A stretch of DNA of 64,000 bases from Paraphaeosphaeria minitans (Eukaryota; Ascomycota; Dothideomycetes; Pleosporales; Didymosphaeriaceae): positions 992,001 through 1,056,000 of the forward strand of contig WJXW01000002.1 in assembly GCA_015832175.1 (NCBI GenBank), given 5' to 3'. Under the pieces are notes generated by a model. The model had not been told where the DNA came from. It was given only the letters and a program-made list of their open reading frames with translations, and made no database searches. Position numbers and translations under genes: made by a program. Positions 47,322-58,359 of the stretch are shown here, one piece after another. The stretch's first letter is position 1. Every line of letters begins with the position of its first letter.

Positions 47322-48475
47322 TTACGCCACCTCCGTCTTCTTGGGGTCCGCCTGCTCTGGGTCGTCCTCCCCTTCGACCGCCACCCGGTGCCCTTGAACC
47401 GCCTGCTCTACCTCCGGAACAATCGACTCCATGAACTCGACATCACGCCCCACCAGCGTCACTGTGTTGTTCTCCTTGCCCCACCTCGGGTAGCTACCCA
47501 CCTTGACGCCCTTGCTTTCCGCCCGCGCCGCAAGCTGCGTGAGATACTCGGCCACGGCGCTCTCCGGGAGGGGGGTTGAGATCAAGATCCGCAGCACGCC
47601 CTTGCCCTCGGGATCCGCGAGCCGCGGCAGCAGCTTCGATTTGAGTCCATCCAGCATCTTCTCGAACAGTCTCGGCACGCCTGGCAGTATGTGTACATTG
47701 CCGTTGATGCACGCCACCGGTACCCAAAGAGAATCATCAATGAAGATGACTTGCTCTTCGTCTGCTATCGAATCGTTGTACGGCAGGATAATCATGCGCT
47801 TCTTTGCCGTGAGTGCGGCCGAGGGAGTGCTCCAGTCGAAGTTGGGCTGCGAAGGGTGTGGCTTGGAGAGACGCTTCATGCGTTCAAAGGCCGCATCGTG
47901 CTGCTTCAACGGCAGGTCGAATGCCTTCGCTATCGATTGATACGTGATGTCGTCGTGTCTGAGATTCCCGGTCAGCCCACCATGTACGCCTGAGTCAACA
48001 CAATGCCTACGTAGGGCCAATGCCTCCAGACGTGACGACAAAGTCATAGTTCTTGGACATGCGCCGAACCGCCTCCACGATCTCGCTCTCGTCGTCAGCG
48101 ATGACTTCTATCCGCTTTAGGTTGATTCCGGCCGAGAAGCAAAACTTGGCGAGGTACGCCTGCGAGCAATTAGCAGGTGCACATCGTCCCGCGATGGCGC
48201 CCGCACCGAGTTCGTGTCTACCGTCTTCGACGCGTTAGCACGTGTCCAATGCAGCCTATGCAAGCGCTGGACCTGCGTACCTTGCCTCCCAAAACCTCGT
48301 CTCCGATGATGAGACACGCAGCCGTGTGAATCAGCCCCTTTTTCTGCGCGGACGAGGTGGCAGCCATGATAGATGACGTATAGGGCGTTGCTTGCAGCGA
48401 CGCAGCGGCGCGGTGGGCGTAGCTGGGAACTGGTCGCGAGAGGTGTCTAGCTATCTGGCCCAATCTGCTAAACAT
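47322..48475 (-). CDS. MoCF/CinA-like molybdopterin-binding-fold protein, 4 exons
   Basis: Exons are 48,475-48,281, 48,224-48,207 (18 bp), 48,159-48,011 and 47,958-47,322. The introns are 56, 47 and 52 bp, giving 332 residues. The MoaB/MogA-like fold is shown by IIGDEVLGGKTVDTNSAYLA (near residues 55-75) and TSGGIGPTHDDITYQS. Both motifs are only complete after splicing: the 18-bp exon supplies TVDTNS and the third intron splits the Thr codon of GPTHDD. The same domain forms the N-terminal part of animal FAD synthase (FLAD1), and related CinA proteins act on nucleotides. No PAPS-reductase-like FAD synthase domain follows here. The first 36 residues are Arg/Ser/Ala-rich and could be a mitochondrial presequence. 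An internal Met at residue 37 (MAATSS) could give a cytosolic form. The substrate is unknown. Confidence 0.88.
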
Positions 48476-48744
48476 AGGTAGCGAGCTCGAAGAGATGCGT
48501 GTTGGTGGTGGTGAAGGCTTGATGCTGAGCAGCTGGTCGCGTGGAAGGTGCAACCACGGCTTGCGTCCTGAAGGCGCGCCCCGCGTAGCGCATCTCGCAA
48601 CTGCCCCGCACCACCAATCCCACTTCGCGGAGCTTACTGCATCCCGCTCAGTCCTACTAAATATCTACTCCACGATAGGCATTCGAGCCCCTCGCGCAAA
48701 CTCTATCTAGTCTATCGCAGAAATCCCCCGGAGAGCACGCGGTC
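48476..48744. promoter_or_regulatory. divergent promoter region, 269 bp
   Basis: It separates the starts of the MoCF gene (minus) and the GMF gene (plus), so the two must share or overlap promoter elements. No clear TATA box was seen. Confidence 0.6.
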
Positions 48745-49380
48745 ATGGCACGTTTCGAAGCCTCTGTCGAATGTTCCACGCCGAGCTAACACTGAGCTAG
48801 TCGTCCGAGTCGCGGCTCTACACCTTCTCCGACGAGACGAAGCAGAAGCTGCGTAAATTCCGTCTGGGCACTTCGCGGGCCAAAGACCCCCAGGCCATCA
48901 TCTGTACGTTGGCCTGATCACTCCCGTGCTGTTGCTGTTTTGGCTATGCCCTTCTGTGGTCGGCACGTTGTTCATACACGAGATGAGGCTGACGCCTATG
49001 CGCCCCAGACGAGATCGATAAGAAGACGCTCGAGATACGGCCGAGAGATGGAGCGGTCTACACCAACGTACATGAGCTTGCCGATGAGCTGCCAGATCAT
49101 GCTCCCCGTTTCATACTCCTCAGCTATCCGCTGACCCTCGTATGCCTTCCATCCCAACCTTCACAGTACATCTCCTCACGTGTTACAGGACTCGGGAAGA
49201 CTAGCAGTTCCCTACGTCATGCTGTATTACCTCCCGATCACCTGCAACAGTGAGGTGAAGATGCTTTACGCTGGCGCTAAAGAGCTGATGCGCAATACGG
49301 CCGAAGTCAACAAGATAATTGAGATCGACAGCGCCGACGACTTGGAAGAAATTGAAGAGAAATTGAAAGGCGATTCATAG
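48745..49380 (+). CDS. glia maturation factor (ADF-H domain) protein, 4 exons
   Basis: GMF binds the Arp2/3 complex, inhibits nucleation and helps debranch actin filaments. Exons are 48,745-48,765, 48,801-48,903, 49,009-49,139 and 49,189-49,380, giving 148 residues, the normal family size. The ADF-H domain is complete: SRLYTFSDETKQKLRKFR, TSRAKDPQAIIYEIDKK, then RFILLSYPLTL and GRLAVPYVMLYYLP, ending in an acidic helix. The introns of 105 and 49 bp have good GT/AG sites. The first, at 35 bp, is unusually short, although CGAGCTAAC-ACTGAGCTAG looks like a branch site plus acceptor. The MARFEAS start is therefore less certain than the rest of the gene. Confidence 0.9.
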
Positions 49381-50788
49381 TGCGCTACCAAAGCCAAACG
49401 CGCGGACATATTTCGCACACGATGATAAGCGGGAAAGGGGCACGGCACGTGCCGCCGGCGCCAGCCTTCTGTTTGGCTGAACGCCAACCAAATCACCGCC
49501 AGCGCGCGCGGAACGCAGCTGCCAAGTGCTCTAGCGTCGGTATGGGATCGAACACACGCTTGCCCACCGCTTGAAAATCCACCCATCCCGAGCAGATATC
49601 AATACCAGCGAAGCCTTCAACGTGCCGTCTTTTTGATACGCCAAGTCTGGCCCTACCTAACGGATCGTTTAACGTCCCAGCATTTCCGTTTCAGCTCGTC
49701 GTACTGCCCCCACGCATAGCAACTACGTCTCTTCCTTTCGTGACATCTTACCTAGTGCTTGCTCAACTATGATCGACGGCAAGCATTGTGCACAACGCAA
49801 CCCCATCAAACGAGCGTGTCTGCATTGTCTCGCTCACCTTCCGCGTTCGGTCAATATACCGGCTCGCCGCTATACGCGCCAACGCGTGACATGGTCATCG
49901 AAGCGGTGAGGTAGTGATGGAGCCTTTGCCTGCTTTACTACTAATGCAATCACACCTAATTTCGGATGCAAGACTCGGCATTCATTCCAGATGGCTCAAG
50001 CACGAATTCAAATTCGGTACGTTCAGGATCATCAGGTCCATGCGAAGTGCCTGGAACGGAGGCATGTTAATCAAGACTGACAAACATAATCGACAAGTCT
50101 TCTCCCTTAGCAAAAACATGGCGAGACGATGCAGTGCGGCGTCGAGTGAAAACCAGCGACCAAAGCACATATCAAACAAAGGCAACACTAAGCCCGAGAC
50201 TCACAATCACAAGGCTTAATCGAGAGGCACACAATGTTCAGAATGAGATCTGTTGCACTTTCACTTCAGAAAACACAGCTATGCTCATGGTTATGAACTT
50301 CCAAAGGTCGATACAGGCGAAGATGAGCCTGCCCGCCGATGAAAAATGCTTTCAGCGTTTGACTCTATACAGGCATATAAGTATAATTCTAACACATGGT
50401 CGATAAGCATTCTATCTAGATCAGCACGGTCAAGCTTCTTATCAGAAAAATGCTGCCTTGCAAACTATTCTCTGAAAATGAATGACTAAGTATCATCATT
50501 CAAAGCTGCTCGACAAACCATACCCCATCAGCACCTTATTCGTCGGTCACATGGCATACTTATAGATTCTATAGACTCGTTCGCAACAACACCATTTCAC
50601 AATGTAGCGCTATAAAAGTTGCGACTCACCATGCTCTCTTCTCGATATGAGAACAGCTATATACTTCCCTATCACAATCATCGCCCTCGACATCGAAGAG
50701 TACAACCAAACCCAGCACACCACTTCGAACGTTCCTCAGGAATACAAGGCACAACCTTTGGTTCCCCCTACAGTACACCTCAACAGCA
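49381..50788. other. 1.4-kb intergenic region
   Basis: It lies between the GMF gene and the zincin gene. Open frames occur on both strands at about 49.9-50.4 kb, but they are low in conserved features and mutually overlapping. I see no tRNA-like fold or repeat. I do not call a gene. Confidence 0.5.
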
Positions 50789-52654
50789 ATGGGTTGCTCT
50801 ATCGGAAGCAGCGATGACCTTTCCGGTATTGAAGAGTTTGTAGAAGATGCCATGTACTACGTACGGAGGTTTTCAGCCGCCACTAAAGCCGAGCGTAGGA
50901 AGCAGACGTTCCAACACCTACTGCGAAAGCTGCGACTTCGGAAATGCCGGCATCGTAAATGGCAAGGTATTCTTGTGAATGCACCCCAACACCCCCTGGA
51001 CACTGAACTCAACCGGTACCTTTCAGAGATACAACCCCCGCTCCGGCCACAGAACACTATCTCGGTTCATTGGTGGGAGTCGATCGCCATCACGTGGAAG
51101 TTCCAAGCGTTCAAAGAGGACGTAGGTATGCGAGCCTTCTTCGCGGAGGAGCAAAAGAATGCTAAAATGCCTCTCAAGGGGACCGGACTATTCGTACAAG
51201 AGTTCCAAAACTCGCCAGACGCGTTGGACACGCGCATTCACCGTGTGTTCCGGCCCTCAAGTTGGCAGAATCCAATTCTGCAGCCTAGACTCACTGAAGG
51301 ACGTAAGCACCAGGCTTGGGTGAACATGCGCCCGGCACTGATTCTGGCAACGCAGTTCTTACTCGATCCCAGGCTCGGCGCCTTTTGGTACCATCTAATG
51401 TATGGGACCCCCGTCACGGATGCCGCCTCTAGGAAGACCTACCTCGAGCACTCCAACCTAGAAGATGACCTCCAAACCACACGGGCGGATTTTGCGGCTC
51501 TGCTTGATAATCTAGCTGACAGGGTGACGTTTTACTGGCGCCCCGAAAACTCGAAAGAACCTACTGTTGTCGGTATTACCCAGTCCTCATTCTGGGATAT
51601 CTTGGACGATTTCATCGACACTTCACGGTTAGACCACCTCCGTAAGCCTGAAGAAAGCTTCAATAGCTTCATCGGCCTCAGTAGCAAGTTTCTGTACAAC
51701 CTCATGAGCGTGACTGCGGTTACGCACACAGACATGAACGCGGACATACGCTTCCAATTTCTCCTTGCGGTGACCATCACCCACGAGATCGCGCACACTA
51801 TCTACGGATGGCGTGGCCTACCCCATGTGGACTAGGCGAACGGGCTTAACGAGATCTTCGCTTTCGATACTGACATTTCCAACGAGATCGGCTGGAGCTG
51901 GGAGAACCACATCTGGGATGGTATCATCCTCACCTGCACAATTAACTACGACACGATTGGCAAGGTCCGGGCTAGAACCTGGGAGTCTGAGGTCTTGAAA
52001 GAGACCCACATCTACACGCCAGTTGCGGAAGATTGGTTGAAGAGTCTCTTCATGAAGAACACATGGAAGACCATCGATCAGACGATCAAGAAGATCCCTA
52101 GACCGGTAGGTTCTCCTCGCCTCTTCGTTGCACAACGGTGGTTTAACAGTCAACGAGGCTTCGAATTCGTGGAGTACGTCAAGGGCCTTGCAGTCAAGCC
52201 AGAGCATCAGCTTCTGAATGACCGTGAGGGTCCTGTGAAGGGCGACGTCGATGCCTGGTTCAAGCGGGTGCGAAAGATCGACCTGCAGAAGGCGGTGCAG
52301 TCCGGCCAATTTGTGAAGCGACCGAAACTTGGACCGAGGTCTGAGGTGCTCGGGCATGCAATCGCTTGGGCGCCTATAGATGAGGATATGACCGATGCCG
52401 AAGAGGTCGACCATGAGGACGCCGACGAAGACGCTGAAGACTCTATCGAATACGAAAGCTCCGATGATGATTTCTTGAATGGCGAGGATCCGCCTAAGGA
52501 GTACGAAATGGATTTCCCAATGGTTTTGCCGCCAACTTTTCGACATCCGGGTGGGATCCCCGTGGCACAACACCGTCTTCTACCGACAGACCCTTCTCCG
52601 GACGATCTTGGTTTCGCGCGTGGTATAATCCCACCAGATCGCGTTCATCGTTAG
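50789..52654 (+). pseudogene. zincin (HExxH) metallopeptidase-like gene split by one TAG
   Basis: One frame runs from ATG 50,789 to TAG 52,652-52,654 with a single internal stop at 51,833-51,835. The first part (348 residues) ends just after THEIAHTIYGW, an HExxH zinc-binding site with His at about 332 and 336. The second part (51,836-52,651) continues without loss of frame. It contains NEIGWSWEN, where the third zinc ligand might lie, then a long segment ending in an Asp/Glu-rich stretch (DAEEVDHEDADEDAED). Composition is protein-like on both sides of the stop. The start MGCSIGSS fits the N-myristoylation rule (Gly2, Ser6), with a Cys for palmitoylation. No signal peptide is seen. It could be a pseudogene, a readthrough gene or a sequence error. 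I do not recognise a named family. Confidence 0.7.
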
Positions 52655-53464
52655 CGCAGTGTTTCTTGTTCCAAGTTGAATAACCATAGCGTGCATATTG
52701 TTAACTTTTTATTCAGAGATTTGGTGCATGACATTTGCAATGACGCTTGGGTGAATTTCGTGTTGCTAGCTCGGCTAACGTACAGTGCAATGCGGATCGT
52801 ACTTTTACACGTACAGTGAATTGATACGTACGTACATACCAACAGGCTGGTTTATGTAATACCTTATCGTTTTAAAACAAACAATTGCCAGTTCATTGTG
52901 AGGTCTAGGACATCCGTTCGACAGTCGTCGGAAAAAGTGCGGATATATTCTCACCATGGCCATAAGAGCATTCGGCCAGCGAAGAGGCAGTGTGAGAATG
53001 CCATGCAGCTCATCTTGTATATAGTACATTGTTTTGAGAGGCGAGCATTGCGTTCTATAGCGAATATCAAGGAAATCAATTGATCAGTAGCTCTCCCATG
53101 TCAATCCACTAATTCGAGAGACAGCTTCAGATGAAAATACAAACGTCCGCATAGGTACCGCACTTGGAAGGGTCAGCCGCGACAAGGCTGCTCTTGAGCA
53201 GCTCCTTCCAGACATCCCATCGGCGTGTTACTTCCCCTTAAGTCTAGCTGCGACTTCTGTGCCTAGCGCAACACAACAAACCCCAACACAAAACGCGGCG
53301 TCTTCTACACCACCATACCACACGCATTAATAGCACACATTTTACTCAGACGCAACCTCTTTGCGCTAATAGCTCTACCATCGCACACCCAACGCCACCT
53401 CGCTCGGCAAAGCCAATCCAACCCCCTCCCAAACAAGCCCCTCGTCTCTCGCTTCTAGCCCGCC
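52655..53464. other. 0.8-kb intergenic region
   Basis: This is AT-richer sequence after the zincin stop, then the pyrimidine/CA-rich leader (about 53,340-53,464) of the small two-exon gene. No other gene was found. Confidence 0.5.
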
Positions 53465-53894
53465 ATGTCTATCGCCAAGCTTTGTTGCAAGATATGGTTG
53501 TCCGACTTTTTCTACCTCCCAGGTGCGTTTGCGCCGGCTTATAATTATACCAGCCAAGGTCGATTGGGTGGGAGGCTGACAAGTTGGAAATGTAGCCGCG
53601 GCACTCATTTCGCATAGGGTGTTCGAGACTGTTCCGGGTGGATTCGTATCGGATTATACTGCTTGCATCTGGGGTACTGCTCTTGGTACTTTGATCGCGA
53701 GGGCTGCGTCGATTTGGTTTGGGTGGATGACGGATGGGGAGGTGGATAGGGGGACTGATGTGGAGACTGATGTGGAGAGTGATATGGAGACTGATACGGA
53801 AATGAACACGGACTCGAAGGACAGTCCCGCATCTCCACCTTTACCACAACAGAACAAGGCCGCTGGATTACCAGAGCAGGCCAGAGCGGCCTAA
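53465..53894 (+). CDS. small membrane protein with acidic repeat tail, 2 exons
   Basis: Exon 1 is 53,465-53,522 and exon 2 is 53,596-53,894, with a 73-bp intron (GTGCGT...ATGTAG), giving 118 residues. The spliced N-terminus MSIAKLCCKIWLSDFFYLP joins AAALISHRVF in frame. A hydrophobic segment (YTACIWGTALGTLIARAASI, residues about 42-61) could span a membrane. It is followed by a Thr/Asp/Glu-rich run with ETDVESDMETDTEMNTD repeats and a Pro/Gln-rich end. The acidic run is encoded by GGAGAYTGATGT-like DNA repeats and so may vary in length. I recognise no family and cannot suggest a function beyond a membrane anchor with an acidic tail. Confidence 0.6.
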
Positions 53895-54122
53895 GCCATG
53901 TCTCCGGCTACATGTATGCTTTTTGAGAAAGCATAATAGAAGGACTTGTGATGGTATTGGTGGGAGGACCATGGTATTTTGAAGGGCAATATTCTTTCCA
54001 TGCCAGGATCTCGCGTTCAACCCTTTCACACGTCGGCATGCATCATGGGCACAGGGAACATTGTTTCCATTCTTAATTTGCGTCTACAGCTGTAACTCTA
54101 TCGTCAATCAATCACACACTCT

Positions 54123-56094
54123 TCAAGATGCTCTCAGAGACCTAGCCTCCTCTACTACAGCGGCGTTCGTCCCATTCACCTTGCACAACTTCCCGTTTTC
54201 GTTGGGCAGCCCATCCACGCTTTCGACAACCCACCCCTCACTCCCCACAGCATTCGCCGCCCAGAAGATATCCTTCGGATCCCAGTCCCTCTTGATCTGC
54301 AGCAGCCTTTTATACTTGTCCCCCCAGAAGCTCCGCTGCCAATCCGGCTCCAGCCGATCCGCCTCGTTGAGATAACTCCCACTGCTCGGCGTAACATCGC
54401 GCCACCGCTTCATCGTCCCATTCGTAAATGACGCCCGCGCAGCGCGGATGTCGGAAGCAGAAGCCTCGACGCGCCACCGCTGGCCCGCGATGGCATGCAA
54501 GACGGCGGTACGCCACGCAGGATTCACAGCGTTGTCCGGGTCCCCGCCGCGCGCGAGCGTCGGCGCGAGGTGAAAGCCTGCGATGGGCTGGCCTGCCTCG
54601 ACCGTCTGCCGGAGCGCGGCGAAGGTCACGTTGCGGCCTGTTTCCGAGGCGAAGTTGGAGCGGGGGAAGAGGCGCGATCCGAATGCGGTGCGGACGTCGG
54701 ATTGGGTCTCGAGGGGGAACGAGGCTTGCCATGATGGGTAGAAGCCTTTGTACTCGGTGATCTTGGGCGAGAAGGGAATGTTGAGGGCGGTGAGCTGGGA
54801 TTGGAGGGGTGCGAGGATGGTGTTGAGGGCTTGTGTGGTTTGGTTGGGAGCGAACATGGGCTGCATGGTAAAGGTGGAGTCTTTGCCGTTTGTGGAGGGG
54901 GAGAGGGTGAAGTAGGTGTACATTCCTTTGTCGACGTAGTCGGTTGAGCGGTCTAAGATGGCCTTTGAGGCGGTCCAGAATTTGTCTTTGCCGAGTTTGG
55001 CGCTGTCGAAGGTCCAGGAGGCCGCGGTGACGGGGAAGTCTTTGAAGGCTTTCACGGTCACGGATGTGACGACACCGAATGTGCCGCCTCCGCCTCCTCG
55101 CAAGGCCCAGAAAATATCCGGGTTGCTCGTCGAGTTGGCGGTGAGGAACTCGCCCGTGGGTGTTACGACCTCGAAGCCTAGGACGTTGTCCGCTGCCATG
55201 CCGTACAGCGAGCTGAGCGGGGAATGGCCGCCGCCTTGGATGTACCCTCCCGTGATGCCCACGGTCTGGCTACATTAGCAAGAAGAAATTGCCCTCCTGC
55301 TAAGCACCTACCTGTCCCTCGCCACCGACTACTACCAAGCCTTTGTCATTGGCGGCTTTGTACAAATCGAACGCCTGCACTCCAGCGCCAGCCTTCACAG
55401 CAGGCCCTTTATAGCTTCCGTCCATGTAACTGTCAAAGAACTGAATGTCCTTCAGGCCATGTGTCCATATGCTCAACGAACCAGCACCGACCGACTTCCC
55501 TCCAAAATCGTGCCCAGTGTTCTTGACGACGAGACGTAGATAGTCATTGCGCGCGAAGTTGATACCCAGCTGAATGTCCAGCACGTCCGCTGCCTTGATG
55601 ACATATGAAGGGTATCCTCCCAACGAGCAACCACCGCTATTGTAGATCGCAGGTGGCTGGCAAGTGAGGCCTTGGTATACAGGCGACAGCACCTCGGTTG
55701 GATCGTCTATGTGCGTGTACGAGTTTGTCCAACTTTTCGTCAAAGCTTGGCACTTCGCGTCGTCCTTCGCGGTTTCATAGCATACGGATGCTTGGGGTGA
55801 TGTCTTGATGAGAGCATCGGCCGTGCTCAGCTGCTTGGACAACCGCGTCCATGCCTTTTCTGCGGGCCATTTGCCGTCTGCTGGGCCGTAGCGACATCTC
55901 TTATCTGTCGTGTCCACTGCGAGAGTACCGAGATCGTCGTCGAACCCGAAAATTGCCTGATCTTCTTCGGAAAGCGATGCGACGTATTCTTTGGTCAGTT
56001 GGCGCTGCTCGAACGGGAACAATATTCTCGCCTGAGAGGGAATGGAAAGCAAAGAAAAGGCTAGTAGTAGAGCCGGTAGAGGAGGCGCCATCAT
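54123..56094 (-). CDS. secreted BBE-like FAD-linked oxidase, 2 exons
   Basis: Exon 1 is 56,094-55,312 and exon 2 is 55,265-54,123. The 46-bp intron (GTAGGT...GCTAATGTAGCCAG) gives 641 residues. The start MMAPPLPALLLAFSLL is a signal peptide. The PCMH-type FAD domain includes PSYVIKAADV, VVKNTGHDFGGKS (His 195 is the likely covalent FAD site) and GLVVVGGEGQTVGITGGYIQ. The position that is Cys in bicovalent berberine-bridge enzymes is Gln 261, so a single FAD link is expected. A BBE C-terminal motif is present: DIFWAANAVGSEGW in place of the usual Y-N-D-D region. Such enzymes oxidise sugars, alkaloids or phenolics outside the cell. The substrate is unknown. Splicing restores the GGEGQ/TVGITGG continuity. 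Confidence 0.88.
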
Positions 56095-57681
56095 GAAACG
56101 AAACGCGTAGTTCGTCGTTCCGCCAAAGCAAAAAGCAGTTGTGTTGTACCGTAGGTAGGGGACGAGGCGGACAGCTGGGATGGCCTCGTAACGGAATTTC
56201 GCAGGGTGTAGGCAGAGTCCTTCTATCGTTGTACGCAAACTTGAAAATTTCGATTACCGAGCGGCGATGCAAGCTTTCTGGATGATCTTGGCTTTCCCCC
56301 AGATTGCGCGAAATCGTTCTCGAATCTCAGGATATATGAGGTGACGCATGGTGACCGCCGCACAGGGCCCGTTGCCAATGCCTTGAACCACAGCTGATTC
56401 GCAGCGGAGATTTTGCCATCACCTACATGCAGGTATCCCGGTGTACGATCACCCAATAGCTACGGTGGTATTGCGTGTTACATCCGGATGTATGGCCGCC
56501 GTGACAATCATTTGAGTCTCGTATATGCTGCGTTGGGTGGCAGCAGAACGCGATGTCATTGCGCGGTGAAGTCATGTCCATATTGCGGCTCAGCAGCCGT
56601 TGGAACAGTGGCATCGCATGGTATCGACATGTTCCAGTAGTCAGCTGGTAGGGTCGACGACGCCGGGTGCTGTGCCGGATGAATTCATCTATCCGAGATT
56701 ATTCCACGTCTCGTGAAGAGAAGATGCTCGCAATCGTCCTACGGAAACAGTCACCACTTCCACATTGGGTACTCTATCCGGAATGATAGCTGAGTGGTTT
56801 GCTTGATGATGGAAGCCCATGTGAAGTGATGAATCACGACTTGGAGGGGCGATGGATTCACGGTGCGCTTGCCAAGCCCCATGTTCAAATTGTCTTGTCC
56901 ATTATGGTGCAAAGTTGCAAGCAAAGGGTCAGAAATCAAAGGCGTGAGTCGCGAACACTTCGTGGTACTTTTCCGTGTCGAAACTAAGCTCTACATTTCT
57001 AGTCCTGATAAGACTAGTTTTTATATGCGCGCCTTTTGTTTGGAGCAAGGTTGCATAGGTACGGTACCACGGCATCGCAACGTTGATGCAGCTAATGTCC
57101 AACCAATACCCACGAAGAAGACATCTAGGTACAAGAAGTTAGCTTAAAAGGGTGTGGGAGGCAGGAGGCAGATCTTTCCTTCAATTTACTCCGCTAGAAC
57201 CCGGACACTTGGCAGACGCTAAGAGCCAATCAGCGCCCGCTTCCAGAGAGCAGATTGGATCTTCTAGTTTCCTACGGGAATAGGGCCGATACGACAATGA
57301 TCTTGCAGCAAGCTGCATTCAGTTCCCGCCAGCTCCAGCGCCGCATGGCAGACCGAGAAAGCTCTTTGCAACGCTATCCCATCCAGCCCACTGCATGCTG
57401 CCACCGCAATGTTCCAGAATTTCAATCTGGACAGTAGAATATTTCGGCTCGTCATGAGGCACCAACTATAAGTGGGCTTAGAAATGGATGCATCGGCTAC
57501 GAAGGCTAAGTGGTATTGAGGATTCGAAACATGAATCTATGAAGAACATCTGGCGCTGGTGGAATCAAGATACTGGTATATTTCTTCTTTCCCTGCTTCT
57601 TGATTTTTCGGAAGTCCAATCCAATCTACTCCATCAAGATACCCTTTTCCCGTTGGGCGATTTTGCAATAGCGGTATATGT
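56095..57681. other. 1.6-kb intergenic region
   Basis: It lies between the BBE-like gene and the small secreted protein gene. It is rather AT-rich around 56,990-57,150 and 57,560-57,680. Open frames on both strands are short, without motifs or splice-linked continuity. No RNA gene was recognised. Confidence 0.5.
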
Positions 57682-58359
57682 CTACTCGTCCTCCTCATCG
57701 TCGGCCTGGTCGTCGGCCTCGTCATCGATAGCATTCTCAACATCGTCAGCCTCATCCGCAGCATCAGTCTCAAAAACAACAACGGCGCTCTTTCCCTTCT
57801 TAGCGCCCTTGCTGCCCGTAGGCGCATCACCGATAGCAGGTCCCACGCCGGTAATCTGCGCATCGAAAGGCAAAAACGTGCTAGGCTGGCCCGCAGCAGC
57901 CTTGTCGAGGGCAATGTTCTTGTCAAGCTTCTCCTGCTCCTCGGCCAGCTTGGCGGCAACGTTGCTGCCCTGAGCCTGCTGCGCCTTGAGCTTCAAGACG
58001 GCGGCCTCGAGCTTGAGTACCTTGTTCTTGATCTTGCCGTTCTGCAGCGCCGTCGCCTCGTCGCCGCTGGCCGCCTTGATGGCAGGGTTGAATGCATCCG
58101 TCTCGGCGTTGTTGGCGACCTGGTTGACCTGGTTCAGGCTGTCTTGGTCGTCTTTGGAGATGTTACCTGGGTTGGCGGTGTCGACGTTTACGAAGATGGC
58201 GAGGGCTTCGGCTTCGGCGTTTCCAGCGGTACCCCCGGAGATGGAGATGTCATTGTAGACGGCGTTTCCGAGGACGGAGGCACCGTTCTGGCGCTTGGCT
58301 GTGGGGAGAGCGACGCTGAGCGCAGAGAGGGAGAATACGGTGATCGTAGAGAAGTGCAT
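57682..58359 (-). CDS. small secreted fungal protein with Kex2-like site and acidic tail
   Basis: This is a single exon of 225 residues. MHFSTITVFSLSALSVALPTA is a signal peptide, followed directly by KR|QN, a Kex2-type cleavage site. The body begins ASVLGNAVYNDISISGGTAG and NAEAEALAIF, then has a Lys/Leu/Ala-rich helical stretch (KNKVLKLEAAVLKLKAQQAQ, about residues 110-130) and STFLPFDAQI. The last 35 residues are Asp/Glu/Ala-rich (EADDVENAIDDEADDQADDE). I recognise the YNDISISGGTAGNAEAEA pattern as that of small secreted proteins common in Dothideomycetes, without known activity. Only two Cys-poor regions are present, so it is not a disulfide-rich protein. Confidence 0.82.
   Translation of the reverse strand: MHFSTITVFSLSALSVALPTAKRQNGASVLGNAVYNDISISGGTAGNAEAEALAIFVNVDTANPGNISKDDQDSLNQVNQVANNAETDAFNPAIKAASGDEATALQNGKIKNKVLKLEAAVLKLKAQQAQGSNVAAKLAEEQEKLDKNIALDKAAAGQPSTFLPFDAQITGVGPAIGDAPTGSKGAKKGKSAVVVFETDAADEADDVENAIDDEADDQADDEEDE

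Noticed and set aside
56095..57681. tRNA or other RNA gene in the long gaps
   Set aside because: No A-box/B-box pair with a matching acceptor stem could be found by eye here or in 49.4-50.8 kb.
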